Below, one piece after another: positions 45,962 through 54,001 of a stretch of DNA of 64,000 nucleotides. How positions within the stretch are numbered: the first letter of the stretch is position 1; each line of letters starts with the position of its first letter. A program made the translations under genes and the position numbers. The notes beneath the pieces are model-generated. The model saw only the letters and a program-made list of their open reading frames with translations. It ran no database searches and was not told the DNA's origin. The stretch comes from Edwardsiella tarda ATCC 15947 = NBRC 105688 (lineage in GTDB: Bacteria; Pseudomonadota; Gammaproteobacteria; Enterobacterales; Enterobacteriaceae): assembly GCF_003113495.2 (NCBI RefSeq), contig NZ_CP084506.1:2170001-2234000 (forward strand), in the 5' to 3' direction.

Positions 45962-47614
45962 GTGAGTCAGGATCACCAGCGCATCTTGTGCAGAAAAAAC
46001 ATGAAAATAAAAGAACTTCTGTTACGCATCAAAGCATGCTGTGGCGAATTATTAACCCCTTACCCACTGCTCTATCTGATCCTTGCCAGCTTGATCAATC
46101 TGGGCTTAGGCTACCCCTTCAGCGCCCTCTATGCGTTAGGCTTCGCCAGCGTCTTCCTGCTATTGGCGCACTATCTGCCGCGCGCACAACGCGTACTCTT
46201 GCTGATCTGCACCCTGGTGGCCGGACTGTATTATCCCTTTGGCCGCGTCTTTGGCCCGCCTAATTTTAACTCCGTGCTGGCGCTCTACTCGACCAACCCG
46301 GAAGAGGCCGGTGAGATGGCACAGATCTTCCCCTTCTGGGATTATCTGATCGCGCTATTTATCTTGCTGCTCGGCGGCCTGCTGGTTTGGCGCCCGATAC
46401 CGCGCGAGAAACGCTGGGGAGTCCCTAAGACGCTCTATCTGCTGCTCGCCTTAGCGGGTCTGCTGTTGACGCCGGTAACGAATCTCAGCGCCGGCGGTGA
46501 CTTCCGCCTGAACGATACCGGCTACCCGGTGGTGCGCTTTATCGAAGACACCACCACCGGTAAGCTAGAGGTGGATCGAGAGATGGCGCGGATGCAGAAA
46601 CTGGCCTCTGTCTCCGACACCTGGCATGTCACGGCGGTAAAACCGCGGCATCAGGTCTATGTGTTGGTCATCGGCGAGAGTGCACGGCGTGACGCCTTGG
46701 GGGCATTTGGTGGCAAGTGGCCCACTACTCCATTCGCCAGCCAGGTCAACGGTATCTTCTTTAATGACTACCTCTCGGCGGCACCGTCGACCCAAAAATC
46801 GCTAGGGCAGACGCTGAACCTGGTGCGTGACGGCCAGGCCGAATACCAAAACAGCATTATTACCCTGGCGAAAAAAGCCGGCTTCCAGACCTATTGGTTC
46901 TCTAACCAGGGGCAACTGGGTAAATATGACACCATCGTCGCCAGCATCGCCAAGCGCGCCGATGAGGTCCGCTTCCTCAAGCAGGGTGACTTCGAAGACG
47001 ATAAGTCCACCTCTGACATGAATCTGCTGAAGTTTACGCAATCGGCGCTAGACGCCCCGAGCAATGGGCCTAAGTTGATCGTCTATCACCTGATCGGCTC
47101 GCATCCGAAGGCCTGTGATCGTACCAACAATCACTTCACCACCTTTGTTCACACCAAGGAGACCTCCTGCTACCTGTACAGCATCACTCAAACCGATCAG
47201 TTCTTACGCGATCTGTACGGCCAGCTGCAACAGAGTGGAGAAAACTTCTCGTTGATCTACTTCTCCGATCACGGATTGGCCTTCCATGAGAAGGGAACGC
47301 GTAGCGAATTTCTGGCCCACCACGACCGCTACCGCCAGGATTATCAAGTCCCATTAATGATCCTCTCCTCCGGCGATACCCGCCGTACGGTGATCAAGGC
47401 GCGGCGCTCGGCCCATGACTTCCTGCACCTGTTCTCCGATTGGACCGGGATCCAGAGTCAAGAGATCGTCGATCGTTACCGCTTCATCTCCGGACAGAAG
47501 GCGATCCCCGCCAAGGTGATGGTGCAGAACTTCGCCCTGAAACAGGTTCCTTACGACTCGTTAGAGGACGATCCCTTCATTGTGCAAGACTCGGCGGCAC
47601 AGCAGCGCCACTAA
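45962..47614 (+). CDS. Phosphoethanolamine transferase-like membrane enzyme (EptA/sulfatase superfamily)
   Basis: The protein has 550 residues. Five N-terminal membrane helices (to about residue 185) are followed by a periplasmic alkaline-phosphatase/sulfatase-fold domain: VLVIGESARRDALGAFGG (metal-binding Glu), SAAPSTQKSLGQTL (candidate Thr nucleophile), HLIGSHPKACDR, and YFSDHGLAFHEKG with LAHHDRYRQDYQVPL. Such enzymes add phosphoethanolamine to lipid A, core or glucans and can give polymyxin resistance; which acceptor is used here is not evident. I keep the GTG at 45962 because GGAGG lies nine bases upstream; the ATG at 46001 starts MKIKELLLRIKACCG but lacks an RBS. Confidence 0.83.
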   Translation: MSQDHQRILCRKNMKIKELLLRIKACCGELLTPYPLLYLILASLINLGLGYPFSALYALGFASVFLLLAHYLPRAQRVLLLICTLVAGLYYPFGRVFGPPNFNSVLALYSTNPEEAGEMAQIFPFWDYLIALFILLLGGLLVWRPIPREKRWGVPKTLYLLLALAGLLLTPVTNLSAGGDFRLNDTGYPVVRFIEDTTTGKLEVDREMARMQKLASVSDTWHVTAVKPRHQVYVLVIGESARRDALGAFGGKWPTTPFASQVNGIFFNDYLSAAPSTQKSLGQTLNLVRDGQAEYQNSIITLAKKAGFQTYWFSNQGQLGKYDTIVASIAKRADEVRFLKQGDFEDDKSTSDMNLLKFTQSALDAPSNGPKLIVYHLIGSHPKACDRTNNHFTTFVHTKETSCYLYSITQTDQFLRDLYGQLQQSGENFSLIYFSDHGLAFHEKGTRSEFLAHHDRYRQDYQVPLMILSSGDTRRTVIKARRSAHDFLHLFSDWTGIQSQEIVDRYRFISGQKAIPAKVMVQNFALKQVPYDSLEDDPFIVQDSAAQQRH

Positions 47615-47686
47615 GTTCGCCTCCCGACACAAGGGCGCCGCTTGGCGCCCTTACGCTTTCTTGTTCCGCACCGCCCCCGGCACGCG

Positions 47687-48268
47687 TTATCCGTTCGCCG
47701 CCAGCGCCGCCAAGATGGCGTCGCTCTGTGTCACCCGGGCGATGCGTGGGAAAATATACTGTAGACTATGGCGGTGCTGAACCTCATCGGCGGCGGCGCA
47801 GAGATCCTCGGCCAGCAGTAACCCATAGCCATGCTCCCAGGCGCTACGCGCCGTCGACTCCACGCCAATATTGGTCGAGATACCGCCTAATACTAAGGTA
47901 TCGATGCCACGTCGACGCAGTTGCAGATCCAAGTCGGTACCATAAAAGGCCCCCCACTGATGCTTGATCACCTGGATATCCTGCGGTTGCGGCTGTAGCG
48001 ATGCGGGATAGTGCCACCAGTTATCCGGCAGTGTGCGCGCTGGCGATGGCTGATCCACCGGCTGACGCAATGCGTCGCCGCCATCGGGCGACCAGCCGAC
48101 GCGTACCAGCACCACCGGCAGCGCTCGGGCACGGAAGGCCTCGGCAAGCCGTACGGCACGGCGCACCACCGTCTCCCCCTCACAGGGCGCCGCGGCGACG
48201 GGCAAGATCCCCTGCTGTAAGTCGATCAGGACCAGGGCCGTAGTGGCCGGATTAAACTGTAGCATCAT
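47687..48268 (-). CDS. yecD: Isochorismatase-family hydrolase YecD
   Basis: The protein has 193 residues. The fold signature is [17 protein letters not shown] (catalytic Asp), [28 protein letters not shown] (Lys) and [21 protein letters not shown]. As in E. coli YecD, the cysteine of the cysteine hydrolases is absent (NIGVE), so it may act like true isochorismatases or have another substrate. Start: ATG after GAGGAGCGCC, with a second ATG directly following. It lies downstream of rclA in the same orientation, 127 bases away. Confidence 0.88.
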   Translation of the reverse strand: MMLQFNPATTALVLIDLQQGILPVAAAPCEGETVVRRAVRLAEAFRARALPVVLVRVGWSPDGGDALRQPVDQPSPARTLPDNWWHYPASLQPQPQDIQVIKHQWGAFYGTDLDLQLRRRGIDTLVLGGISTNIGVESTARSAWEHGYGLLLAEDLCAAADEVQHRHSLQYIFPRIARVTQSDAILAALAANG

Positions 48269-48395
48269 GGCGCTCCTCGTGACGATTCTGCGGCGATCGA
48301 CACATCGCCGCCTGTGGAGACAGTGTAACCAAGGTGCCGGACCGACGCGTATCCCGCGCTCATCATTGTGTTAGCAAATGTGAGCCGAGATGGCC

Positions 48396-49721
48396 TCACG
48401 CTACGCGGGCGAACAGCTCGTTAAAAGCCTCACTCATCGTCGGATGGGTATAGATCTGATCGCGCAACACGCTGTATGGCAAACCGGCGTCCATCGCCAT
48501 CTTCAGCAGATTGATCATCTCATGGGAGTCACGGCACAGCAGGGTCGCCCCCAGGATCTGACCATTATCGCGCCGCACTAGCGCCTTCAGTACACCACGC
48601 GTGTCGTTCAGCGTGTGGGCTCGCGGAATGGCGCTGACGGGTAAACTGACCACCGAGAAGGGAACGCCCTGCGCCCGAGCCTGCTCCTCGTTCAGACCGA
48701 TACGCGATAGCGTCGGGCTGATAAAGACCGAATAGGGAACGGCGCCGCGATCGCTGGTGCGGCGCTGCCCCTCACCATACAGCGCATCACGCACGATGCG
48801 AAAATCATCCAATGAAATATAGGTAAACTGTGGCCCGCCATTGACATCCCCCAGCGCCCAGATATGAGGTTGCGTGGTGCGTAACTGCTCATCGACCACG
48901 ATGGCGCCGCGCGCATCGACCGCCACACCGGCCCGATCCAGCGCCAGTCCAGCGCTGTTAGGCGTGCGTCCCGAGGCCACCAGCACGGCGTCGGCCCGCA
49001 AGATTGCGCCGGCGACCTCAAGGCAGACCTCATCCCCCTGCTCGAACACCCGTGTGACCTGCGTCGCCAGGCGCAGATCTATCCCGTCGTCACGCAAGAG
49101 GGTCGCGACCGCCTCGGCGATGTCACGATCCTCGCGTGCCAGGAAATGCTCGCTGGCCTCCAACAGCAGGACCTCGGCGCCGAAGCGACGCAGTAACGAC
49201 GCAAACTCGATGCCAATATAGCCAGCGCCGAGGATCGCCACGCGCCGCGGTAAGGTCGTCAACTGTAATAACGCTGCACTATCATATACCTGTGCCGACT
49301 CGGCTAACCCGGGGATCGGCGGCAGGGTCGAGCGAGCCCCGGTATTGATGAAGATTCGCTCGGCGCGGATCATCTGCTCGCCCTGGGCATTCTCCACCGC
49401 CAGGGTATAGGCATCGATAAAGCGCGCCTGACCATCGATCAGGGTCACCGTGGCCAAGTCTGCCAACATCTGGCGATTCTTTTCCCGCAGTTGGGCGACC
49501 AGGTGCTGCTGCCGTTGCGCCGCCAAGGGGAAAGGCACCGCCGTATCGGCGTCGTGTACCCAGGTTTTGGTGGGAATGCAGCCGACGTTAATGCAGGTTC
49601 CGCCGTAGCGTTGCGCAGAGCGCTCGATCAACGCCACCGACTCACCACGCCGTGCCAAGTCGGCAGCCAGCGTCTTTCCCGCCTTACCAAAGCCGATCAC
49701 TACATTCTGAAAGTGTGTCAT
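48396..49721 (-). CDS. rclA: Flavoprotein RclA (reactive chlorine resistance)
   Basis: The protein has 441 residues. It is a pyridine nucleotide-disulphide oxidoreductase with FAD-binding VIGFGKAGKTLAADLA, redox cysteines Cys43 and Cys48 in GGTCINVGCIPTK, the NAD(P) site VAILGAGYIGIEFASLL, and the dimerisation domain ending near THPTMSEAFNELF. RclA is a copper-linked reductase that protects against hypochlorous acid. Divergent from rclR with 121 bases between the starts; GGAGAACCCC precedes the ATG. rclB and rclC are not next to it. Confidence 0.94.
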   Translation of the reverse strand: MTHFQNVVIGFGKAGKTLAADLARRGESVALIERSAQRYGGTCINVGCIPTKTWVHDADTAVPFPLAAQRQQHLVAQLREKNRQMLADLATVTLIDGQARFIDAYTLAVENAQGEQMIRAERIFINTGARSTLPPIPGLAESAQVYDSAALLQLTTLPRRVAILGAGYIGIEFASLLRRFGAEVLLLEASEHFLAREDRDIAEAVATLLRDDGIDLRLATQVTRVFEQGDEVCLEVAGAILRADAVLVASGRTPNSAGLALDRAGVAVDARGAIVVDEQLRTTQPHIWALGDVNGGPQFTYISLDDFRIVRDALYGEGQRRTSDRGAVPYSVFISPTLSRIGLNEEQARAQGVPFSVVSLPVSAIPRAHTLNDTRGVLKALVRRDNGQILGATLLCRDSHEMINLLKMAMDAGLPYSVLRDQIYTHPTMSEAFNELFARVA

Positions 49722-49842
49722 GGGGTTCTCCTGCGTCCAATAAAATGAATAATGGACGATGTGTCCAATGCGCTTAGGTTACGCCAGCCGTCGGTGAGTT
49801 CCGCTGTGTTTGGCGCGCAGGATTTTGTTTAGGAGTCTCATC

Positions 49843-50694
49843 ATGGATTTATTAAGCGCGCTGTTAACGCTACATGAGTTGCGCAGCCGTATCGATGTAC
49901 GCTGTCAGCTCCAAGGGGATTGGCTGCGTCCCCATGCCGCCGGCGAGTTGAATGTCATTCGCTGGCATGGATTACTGGATGGGGGCGCACATATCGAACT
50001 GGCGACGGGGCAGCGCCATGCCCTACAGGCCGGTAGCCTGATCATGCTGCCGCAAAGCGGGGCCCACCGCCTGTGCCACGATGACGGCGATGTGCGTTTG
50101 ATCTGTGGTAGCCTGTGGATCGCCCCCGCCCAACGCCATCTGTTGGCGGCCCTACCCGACATTCTGATCTATCACGAGCCCGGCGCGTGGCTCACGGCAA
50201 CCCTACAGCGCCTCTATCAGGAGTCGGCGGAGGAGCAGGCGGGAAGCCAACTCCTCTGTCAGCAGCTCAGCACCGTGCTATTAACATTGGCATTACGGCA
50301 CTGGTTAGCCCAGGCACCGACGCAGGGAGGGCTGTTGCAGGCCTTAATGCACCCACGCCTCGGCGTCGCCATCGCGGCGATGCTGCACCAACCGGAGCAG
50401 GCATGGAGCGTCGCGCGCCTGGCCGAGTTAAGCCATCAATCGCGCGCCAGCTTCGCTCGCCAGTTTCGCGCCGTCACGGGCAGTACGCCCCTGTTACTGC
50501 TCACCCAAATCCGCATGGCACATGGTGCCGCGTTACTGGCACGCGAATCTCACTCGTTGGCCGTCATCGCTGAACACGCGGGTTACGCCAGCGAGTCCGC
50601 CTTCCACCACGCCTTCGTCCGCCATATGGGCGTCACACCGGGGGAGTATCGACGACGCGCTCGCCTGCTGGCGGGCTCCGAACCCTTCCCTTGA
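49843..50694 (+). CDS. rclR: Reactive chlorine-responsive activator RclR (AraC family)
   Basis: The protein has 283 residues. The N-terminal cupin-like domain has Cys21 (IDVRCQL) and Cys88 (RLICGSL), equivalents of the two cysteines (21 and 89) whose oxidation activates RclR in E. coli. The C-terminal double HTH reads WSVARLAELSHQSRASFARQFRAVTG and AVIAEHAGYASESAFHHAFVRHMGVTPGEYRRR. The start is the ATG at 49843, preceded by TTAGGAG. Divergent from its target rclA. Confidence 0.94.
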   Translation: MDLLSALLTLHELRSRIDVRCQLQGDWLRPHAAGELNVIRWHGLLDGGAHIELATGQRHALQAGSLIMLPQSGAHRLCHDDGDVRLICGSLWIAPAQRHLLAALPDILIYHEPGAWLTATLQRLYQESAEEQAGSQLLCQQLSTVLLTLALRHWLAQAPTQGGLLQALMHPRLGVAIAAMLHQPEQAWSVARLAELSHQSRASFARQFRAVTGSTPLLLLTQIRMAHGAALLARESHSLAVIAEHAGYASESAFHHAFVRHMGVTPGEYRRRARLLAGSEPFP

Positions 50695-50712
50695 GAACGC
50701 CCCAGCACGGGG

Positions 50713-50752
50713 CAAAAAAAGGCACGCCGCCCGTCAGTGACGGGCGGCGTGT
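50713..50752 (-). terminator. Terminator between rclR and the pgtP side (minus-strand T-run)
   Basis: A perfect 14-pair stem, CACGCCGCCCGTCA / TGACGGGCGGCGTG, is followed on the minus strand by seven T residues. It serves the 63-residue gene and pgtP; its length may also stop transcription from rclR. Confidence 0.9.
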
Positions 50753-50759
50753 AGGAGGA

Positions 50760-50951
50760 TCACTCCTCGACGGTCAAGGGTTGATCCTGGTAACCATGTC
50801 GGCGGGCATCGGCCAGGCACGCCTGCCGTCGCACAAAGAAACGCGCAGAGTGGCGCAGAATGTAGCCGGTCGGTGCCACGACACACCAGCCCCATTGGCC
50901 ACGCGCATCGCTATAAAAGCGCCAGAAGTTTTCTTCGCTTGCCATCCACAT
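50760..50951 (-). CDS. Small protein downstream of pgtP (DUF1508/YegP-like pattern)
   Basis: The protein has 63 residues, starting MWMASEENFWRFYSDARGQW and containing GWCVVAPTGYILRHSARFF and an Ala-Cys-Leu-Ala-Asp-Ala-Arg turn. The F-Y-x-D-x-x-G-x-W-x-W pattern followed by an N/TG-x-I and a downstream Cys resembles one repeat of the DUF1508/YegP type. GGAGG lies seven bases before the ATG. It is 37 bases past the pgtP stop and ends at the terminator, so it is probably in the pgtP transcript. The longer upstream frame overlaps pgtP and is not real. Family call tentative. Confidence 0.6.
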   Translation of the reverse strand: MWMASEENFWRFYSDARGQWGWCVVAPTGYILRHSARFFVRRQACLADARRHGYQDQPLTVEE

Positions 50952-50988
50952 AGGCGCCTCCGAATGATTATCGCTCGTCGAGAACCGC

Positions 50989-52374
50989 TTAACGGCTGGT
51001 CGCCAGGACCAACTCCGACTGCTCGTCCAGCGCCTGCTGGCGCTGACGTTCCAGCTCCAAGGCACCACGGTGCGACAGGATACAGAACAGGACGCAGCAC
51101 ACCACGCCACCCATCAGCAGGTAGAACCCACCATGCCAACCGAAGTTATCGACCATCACCCCGAACAGGCTGGTACCGAGCGAAGCGCCGAAGATATAAC
51201 TCATAAAGCCACGCAGACCGACGGCAGAGCCCACCGCGAAGCTCGGGACGATCTCCATGGTCTGTACGGAGGCCAAGAACTGCGGTACATAGATCAGGCA
51301 GCCGACGATAGCGGCAAAGACGGTGACCACGGCCAACGAGTTGCTCTGCCAGTAACCGATCAGGCAGACGAAGATCATGCACATGCAGATGATGGCTAAC
51401 GGCATACGGCGACCATGGAACAGCTTATCCGTCAACCAGCCCGCCAGCAGCGTCGACGGGATCGCCGCCCATTCAAAGAACAAGAACGCGATGCTCATCT
51501 GCTCCTTGCTGAAGTTCTTCTCCGTCAACAGGTAGATCGGCAGCCAACTGATCATGCCGAAACGCACCATATAGACGAAGACATCGACCATGGAGACATA
51601 CCAAGCATTTTTATTTTTCAAGACATAGGTACAGAAGATCTGGAAGGCTGACATATTTTCCGGCGCCTGTTGGCTATGGCTCTTCAGCACCACCTTCTCT
51701 TCCGGCATCATCTCATCCAGTGCGGGCAGCCCCTCTTTCTTCGGTGAGCGCTTGCCCAACAGCAATACCACGCCGGCAAACAGCACCGCGATGGCGGCCG
51801 GCACCATGTAACTGGCGCTCTGCCAATGCTCGCTCCCCAACATGGCAAAGGCGACACCGATAATCGGTGCGACAATCCCCCCACCCACGTTATGGGAGAT
51901 GTTCCAGAAGGCCCCGACACGGCCACGCTCGCAGCGTGGGAACCAGTTGGCGATAGTAATAAAAGACGGGCCGACCCCCATCCCTTGAAACAGACCGTTG
52001 CATACCACTAGGGCAACAAATAGCCAGAAGGCGCTGCTAAATCCCAGGCCGACGTTGACCAGGGCACACATCACCAGGCCACAGGCCATGAAGATCTTCG
52101 GATTTGCTTTATCCGCCAGGCTACTCATCACCCCTTTACTAATACCGTAAGCGATCAGCATACAGCTACTCAGTAAACCGATTTGGGTGGCGCTTAAATC
52201 CAACTGCTCTTTCAGATAAGGCGTAGAAAGCGTAAAGTTATTACGTACAATATAATACGCCATATAACCCAAGAAGACGCTCATCAGCGCCTGAACTCGA
52301 TAACGCCGATAGGTCGCGTCGACCTTTTCCGGCGGCACGCGTTTAGCCGCCTGCTGGCTGTTTAATGATTGCAT
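50989..52374 (-). CDS. pgtP: Phosphoglycerate transporter PgtP (MFS, organophosphate:phosphate antiporter)
   Basis: The protein has 461 residues and 12 membrane segments. It belongs to the OPA family with GlpT and UhpT: RYRVQALMSVFLGYMAYYIVRNNFTLSTPYLKEQL, the YGISKGVMSSLADKANPK loop, and NGLFQGMGVGPSFITIANWFPRCERGRVGAFWNISHNVGGGI are characteristic. It takes up 2- or 3-phosphoglycerate and phosphoenolpyruvate in exchange for phosphate. AGGTGATA precedes the ATG. Divergent from pgtCBA, which induce it. Confidence 0.93.
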   Translation of the reverse strand: MQSLNSQQAAKRVPPEKVDATYRRYRVQALMSVFLGYMAYYIVRNNFTLSTPYLKEQLDLSATQIGLLSSCMLIAYGISKGVMSSLADKANPKIFMACGLVMCALVNVGLGFSSAFWLFVALVVCNGLFQGMGVGPSFITIANWFPRCERGRVGAFWNISHNVGGGIVAPIIGVAFAMLGSEHWQSASYMVPAAIAVLFAGVVLLLGKRSPKKEGLPALDEMMPEEKVVLKSHSQQAPENMSAFQIFCTYVLKNKNAWYVSMVDVFVYMVRFGMISWLPIYLLTEKNFSKEQMSIAFLFFEWAAIPSTLLAGWLTDKLFHGRRMPLAIICMCMIFVCLIGYWQSNSLAVVTVFAAIVGCLIYVPQFLASVQTMEIVPSFAVGSAVGLRGFMSYIFGASLGTSLFGVMVDNFGWHGGFYLLMGGVVCCVLFCILSHRGALELERQRQQALDEQSELVLATSR

Positions 52375-52768
52375 ATTATCACCTGTTATTTAATCGCCCG
52401 AGGGAGAGGTATTGCTATTTGTCCAGGTAATAATGCGCAGAGAAACAAAAAGCTACAAGATCACCAAGATGAGTCACTTTTGACTCAAATTGTCTTATTG
52501 ATGAGCCTTTTTGACCCAAATTAAATAAGCCGATACGGAATCAGCTGACATATTTAACGTGAACAGTTAGGATTGCTGCCATTATTTGAGTCGAGTAACA
52601 GTATCCTCCAGAGCCCAACGGATAATATATCCACAAGGTGGGCGCTTTTATTACCCAATCTAACGCTAAGTCTATTCAGGTAGGATTTGTCCCAAAGCGT
52701 ACAGATACCGCCTGGCAACTTTATGATAAAACCATGACCATGATCACACTTGCCAGTAGGAGTGCGCC
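52375..52768. promoter_or_regulatory. Divergent pgtP / pgtCBA control region
   Basis: The 394 noncoding bases contain the repeats described separately at 52470-52522, plus a further TTGAGTC half-site near 52585. No gene is present. The pgtP promoter must lie in the left part (52375-52470) and the pgtC promoter in the right part. Confidence 0.6.
52470..52522. promoter_or_regulatory. Candidate PgtA operators: repeated TGAGTCA/TGACTCA elements
   Basis: A perfect palindrome TGAGTCA-CTTT-TGACTCA followed by AAATT (52470-52491) is repeated imperfectly 32 bases on as TGAGCC-TTTT-TGACCC AAATT (52502-52522). The spacing is about three helical turns, as expected for two regulator dimers on one DNA face. 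They lie about 100 bases upstream of pgtP. Confidence 0.6.
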
Positions 52769-54001
52769 ATGTATCGCGCCCTGTTGATCCTCATCATCAC
52801 CCTGTTACTCCCGTCGGCGCTGCTGGCCAAGCGTAGCGAACTGGTGATGGCGACCACCTTCTCGCCGCAAGCGACGGCCTATATCATCAACCGCTGGCAA
52901 CATCAGCCGGGGGCGGTTCCCATCCGTACCCTGAACCGTACCAGCGCCTCGCTGGAACAGCTGCTGGACAGTGTCAACGATGGTCATATCGACCTGGTGC
53001 TCACCTCCTCGCCGATGCTGCTGCAACACCTGCAGGCCCACCATCGTCTGGCCCCCATCGACGATCTTCCCGCCGAGATCCAACGTCAGGTGCCGGCTTC
53101 GATCCGCGCCAGTTCGGCGGCGGTCGCCATCTCCGGCTTCGGCTTATTGATCAATCGCAGCAATCTGGCGGCACAACACCTCCCCTTGCCGAAGGATTGG
53201 TCGGATCTCACCCAGCCCCAGTATCGCGACATGGTGTTGATGAGCAGCCCATCGCGCTCCGACACGAACCATCTGATCATCGAGTCGCTGCTACAACAGT
53301 ATGGCTGGGAGCGCGGTTGGCAGATCCTCCTGACCGTCGCCGGTAACCTCAGCACCATCTCGGCACGGAGCTTCGGTGTGGCGGACAAGATCCAGAGCGG
53401 CCTCGGCGCCATCGGCCCGGTGATCGATAACTATGCTCAGTTACTGAGCACCGACCCACACTTGATCTTCCACTATTTCCCGCACAGCATCGCCGCGCCC
53501 ACCTATGTGGCGGTGACCCGCGACTCACTCTATCCCAACGAGGCGCGACGCTTTATTCGCTTCCTACTCAGCCCTGACGGACAGCGGGCTCTGGCGGACA
53601 CCAACACCGGCAAGTACCCGATCGTCGCGTTACCGGCGGATTCGCCCCGCGCTCAGCAACAACAGCGCTTGCTCGCCCAGCCCCCCCTTGACTACCAGTT
53701 GGTGCTCCAACGCCAACGTCTGGTCCAGGCGCTGTTCGATACCGCCATCAGCTTCCGCTTGCCACAGCTCAAGGATGCCTGGCGCGCGCTCTATGCCGCC
53801 GAGGCGCGCCAGAAACGCCCCTTACCACGCATCCGTGCCTTGCTGACGGCACTGCCGGTCAGCAGTGCCCAGAGCGAACAGCCCGCCTTCTTGGCGCAGT
53901 GCGCCACGCGTGCCGGCTGTGAACAACTGATGATGGAGTGGCAGCAATTCTTCCGCCAGAAACAGCGCCAGGCGATCAACCAGTTGGAGGAGCTGAAATG
54001 A
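52769..54001 (+). CDS. pgtC: Phosphoglycerate-sensing periplasmic protein PgtC
   Basis: The protein has 410 residues. A signal peptide covers residues 1-20 (YRALLILIITLLLPSALLA). The mature part has a periplasmic binding-protein fold: ELVMATTFSPQATAYIINRW, IDLVLTSSPMLLQHL, PQYRDMVLMSSPSRSDTNHLIIE, and YVAVTRDSLYPNEARRFIRFLLSPDGQRAL. In Salmonella PgtC works with the PgtB kinase to induce pgtP when phosphoglycerates are present outside. GTAGGAG precedes the ATG. The stop overlaps the pgtB start (ATGA). Confidence 0.9.
   Translation: MYRALLILIITLLLPSALLAKRSELVMATTFSPQATAYIINRWQHQPGAVPIRTLNRTSASLEQLLDSVNDGHIDLVLTSSPMLLQHLQAHHRLAPIDDLPAEIQRQVPASIRASSAAVAISGFGLLINRSNLAAQHLPLPKDWSDLTQPQYRDMVLMSSPSRSDTNHLIIESLLQQYGWERGWQILLTVAGNLSTISARSFGVADKIQSGLGAIGPVIDNYAQLLSTDPHLIFHYFPHSIAAPTYVAVTRDSLYPNEARRFIRFLLSPDGQRALADTNTGKYPIVALPADSPRAQQQQRLLAQPPLDYQLVLQRQRLVQALFDTAISFRLPQLKDAWRALYAAEARQKRPLPRIRALLTALPVSSAQSEQPAFLAQCATRAGCEQLMMEWQQFFRQKQRQAINQLEELK

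Noticed and set aside
52451..52466. Possible sigma-54 promoter of pgtP (TGG-N10-GC on the minus strand)
   Set aside because: The rest of the consensus fits poorly and PgtA lacks the GAFTGA loop needed to work with sigma-54.
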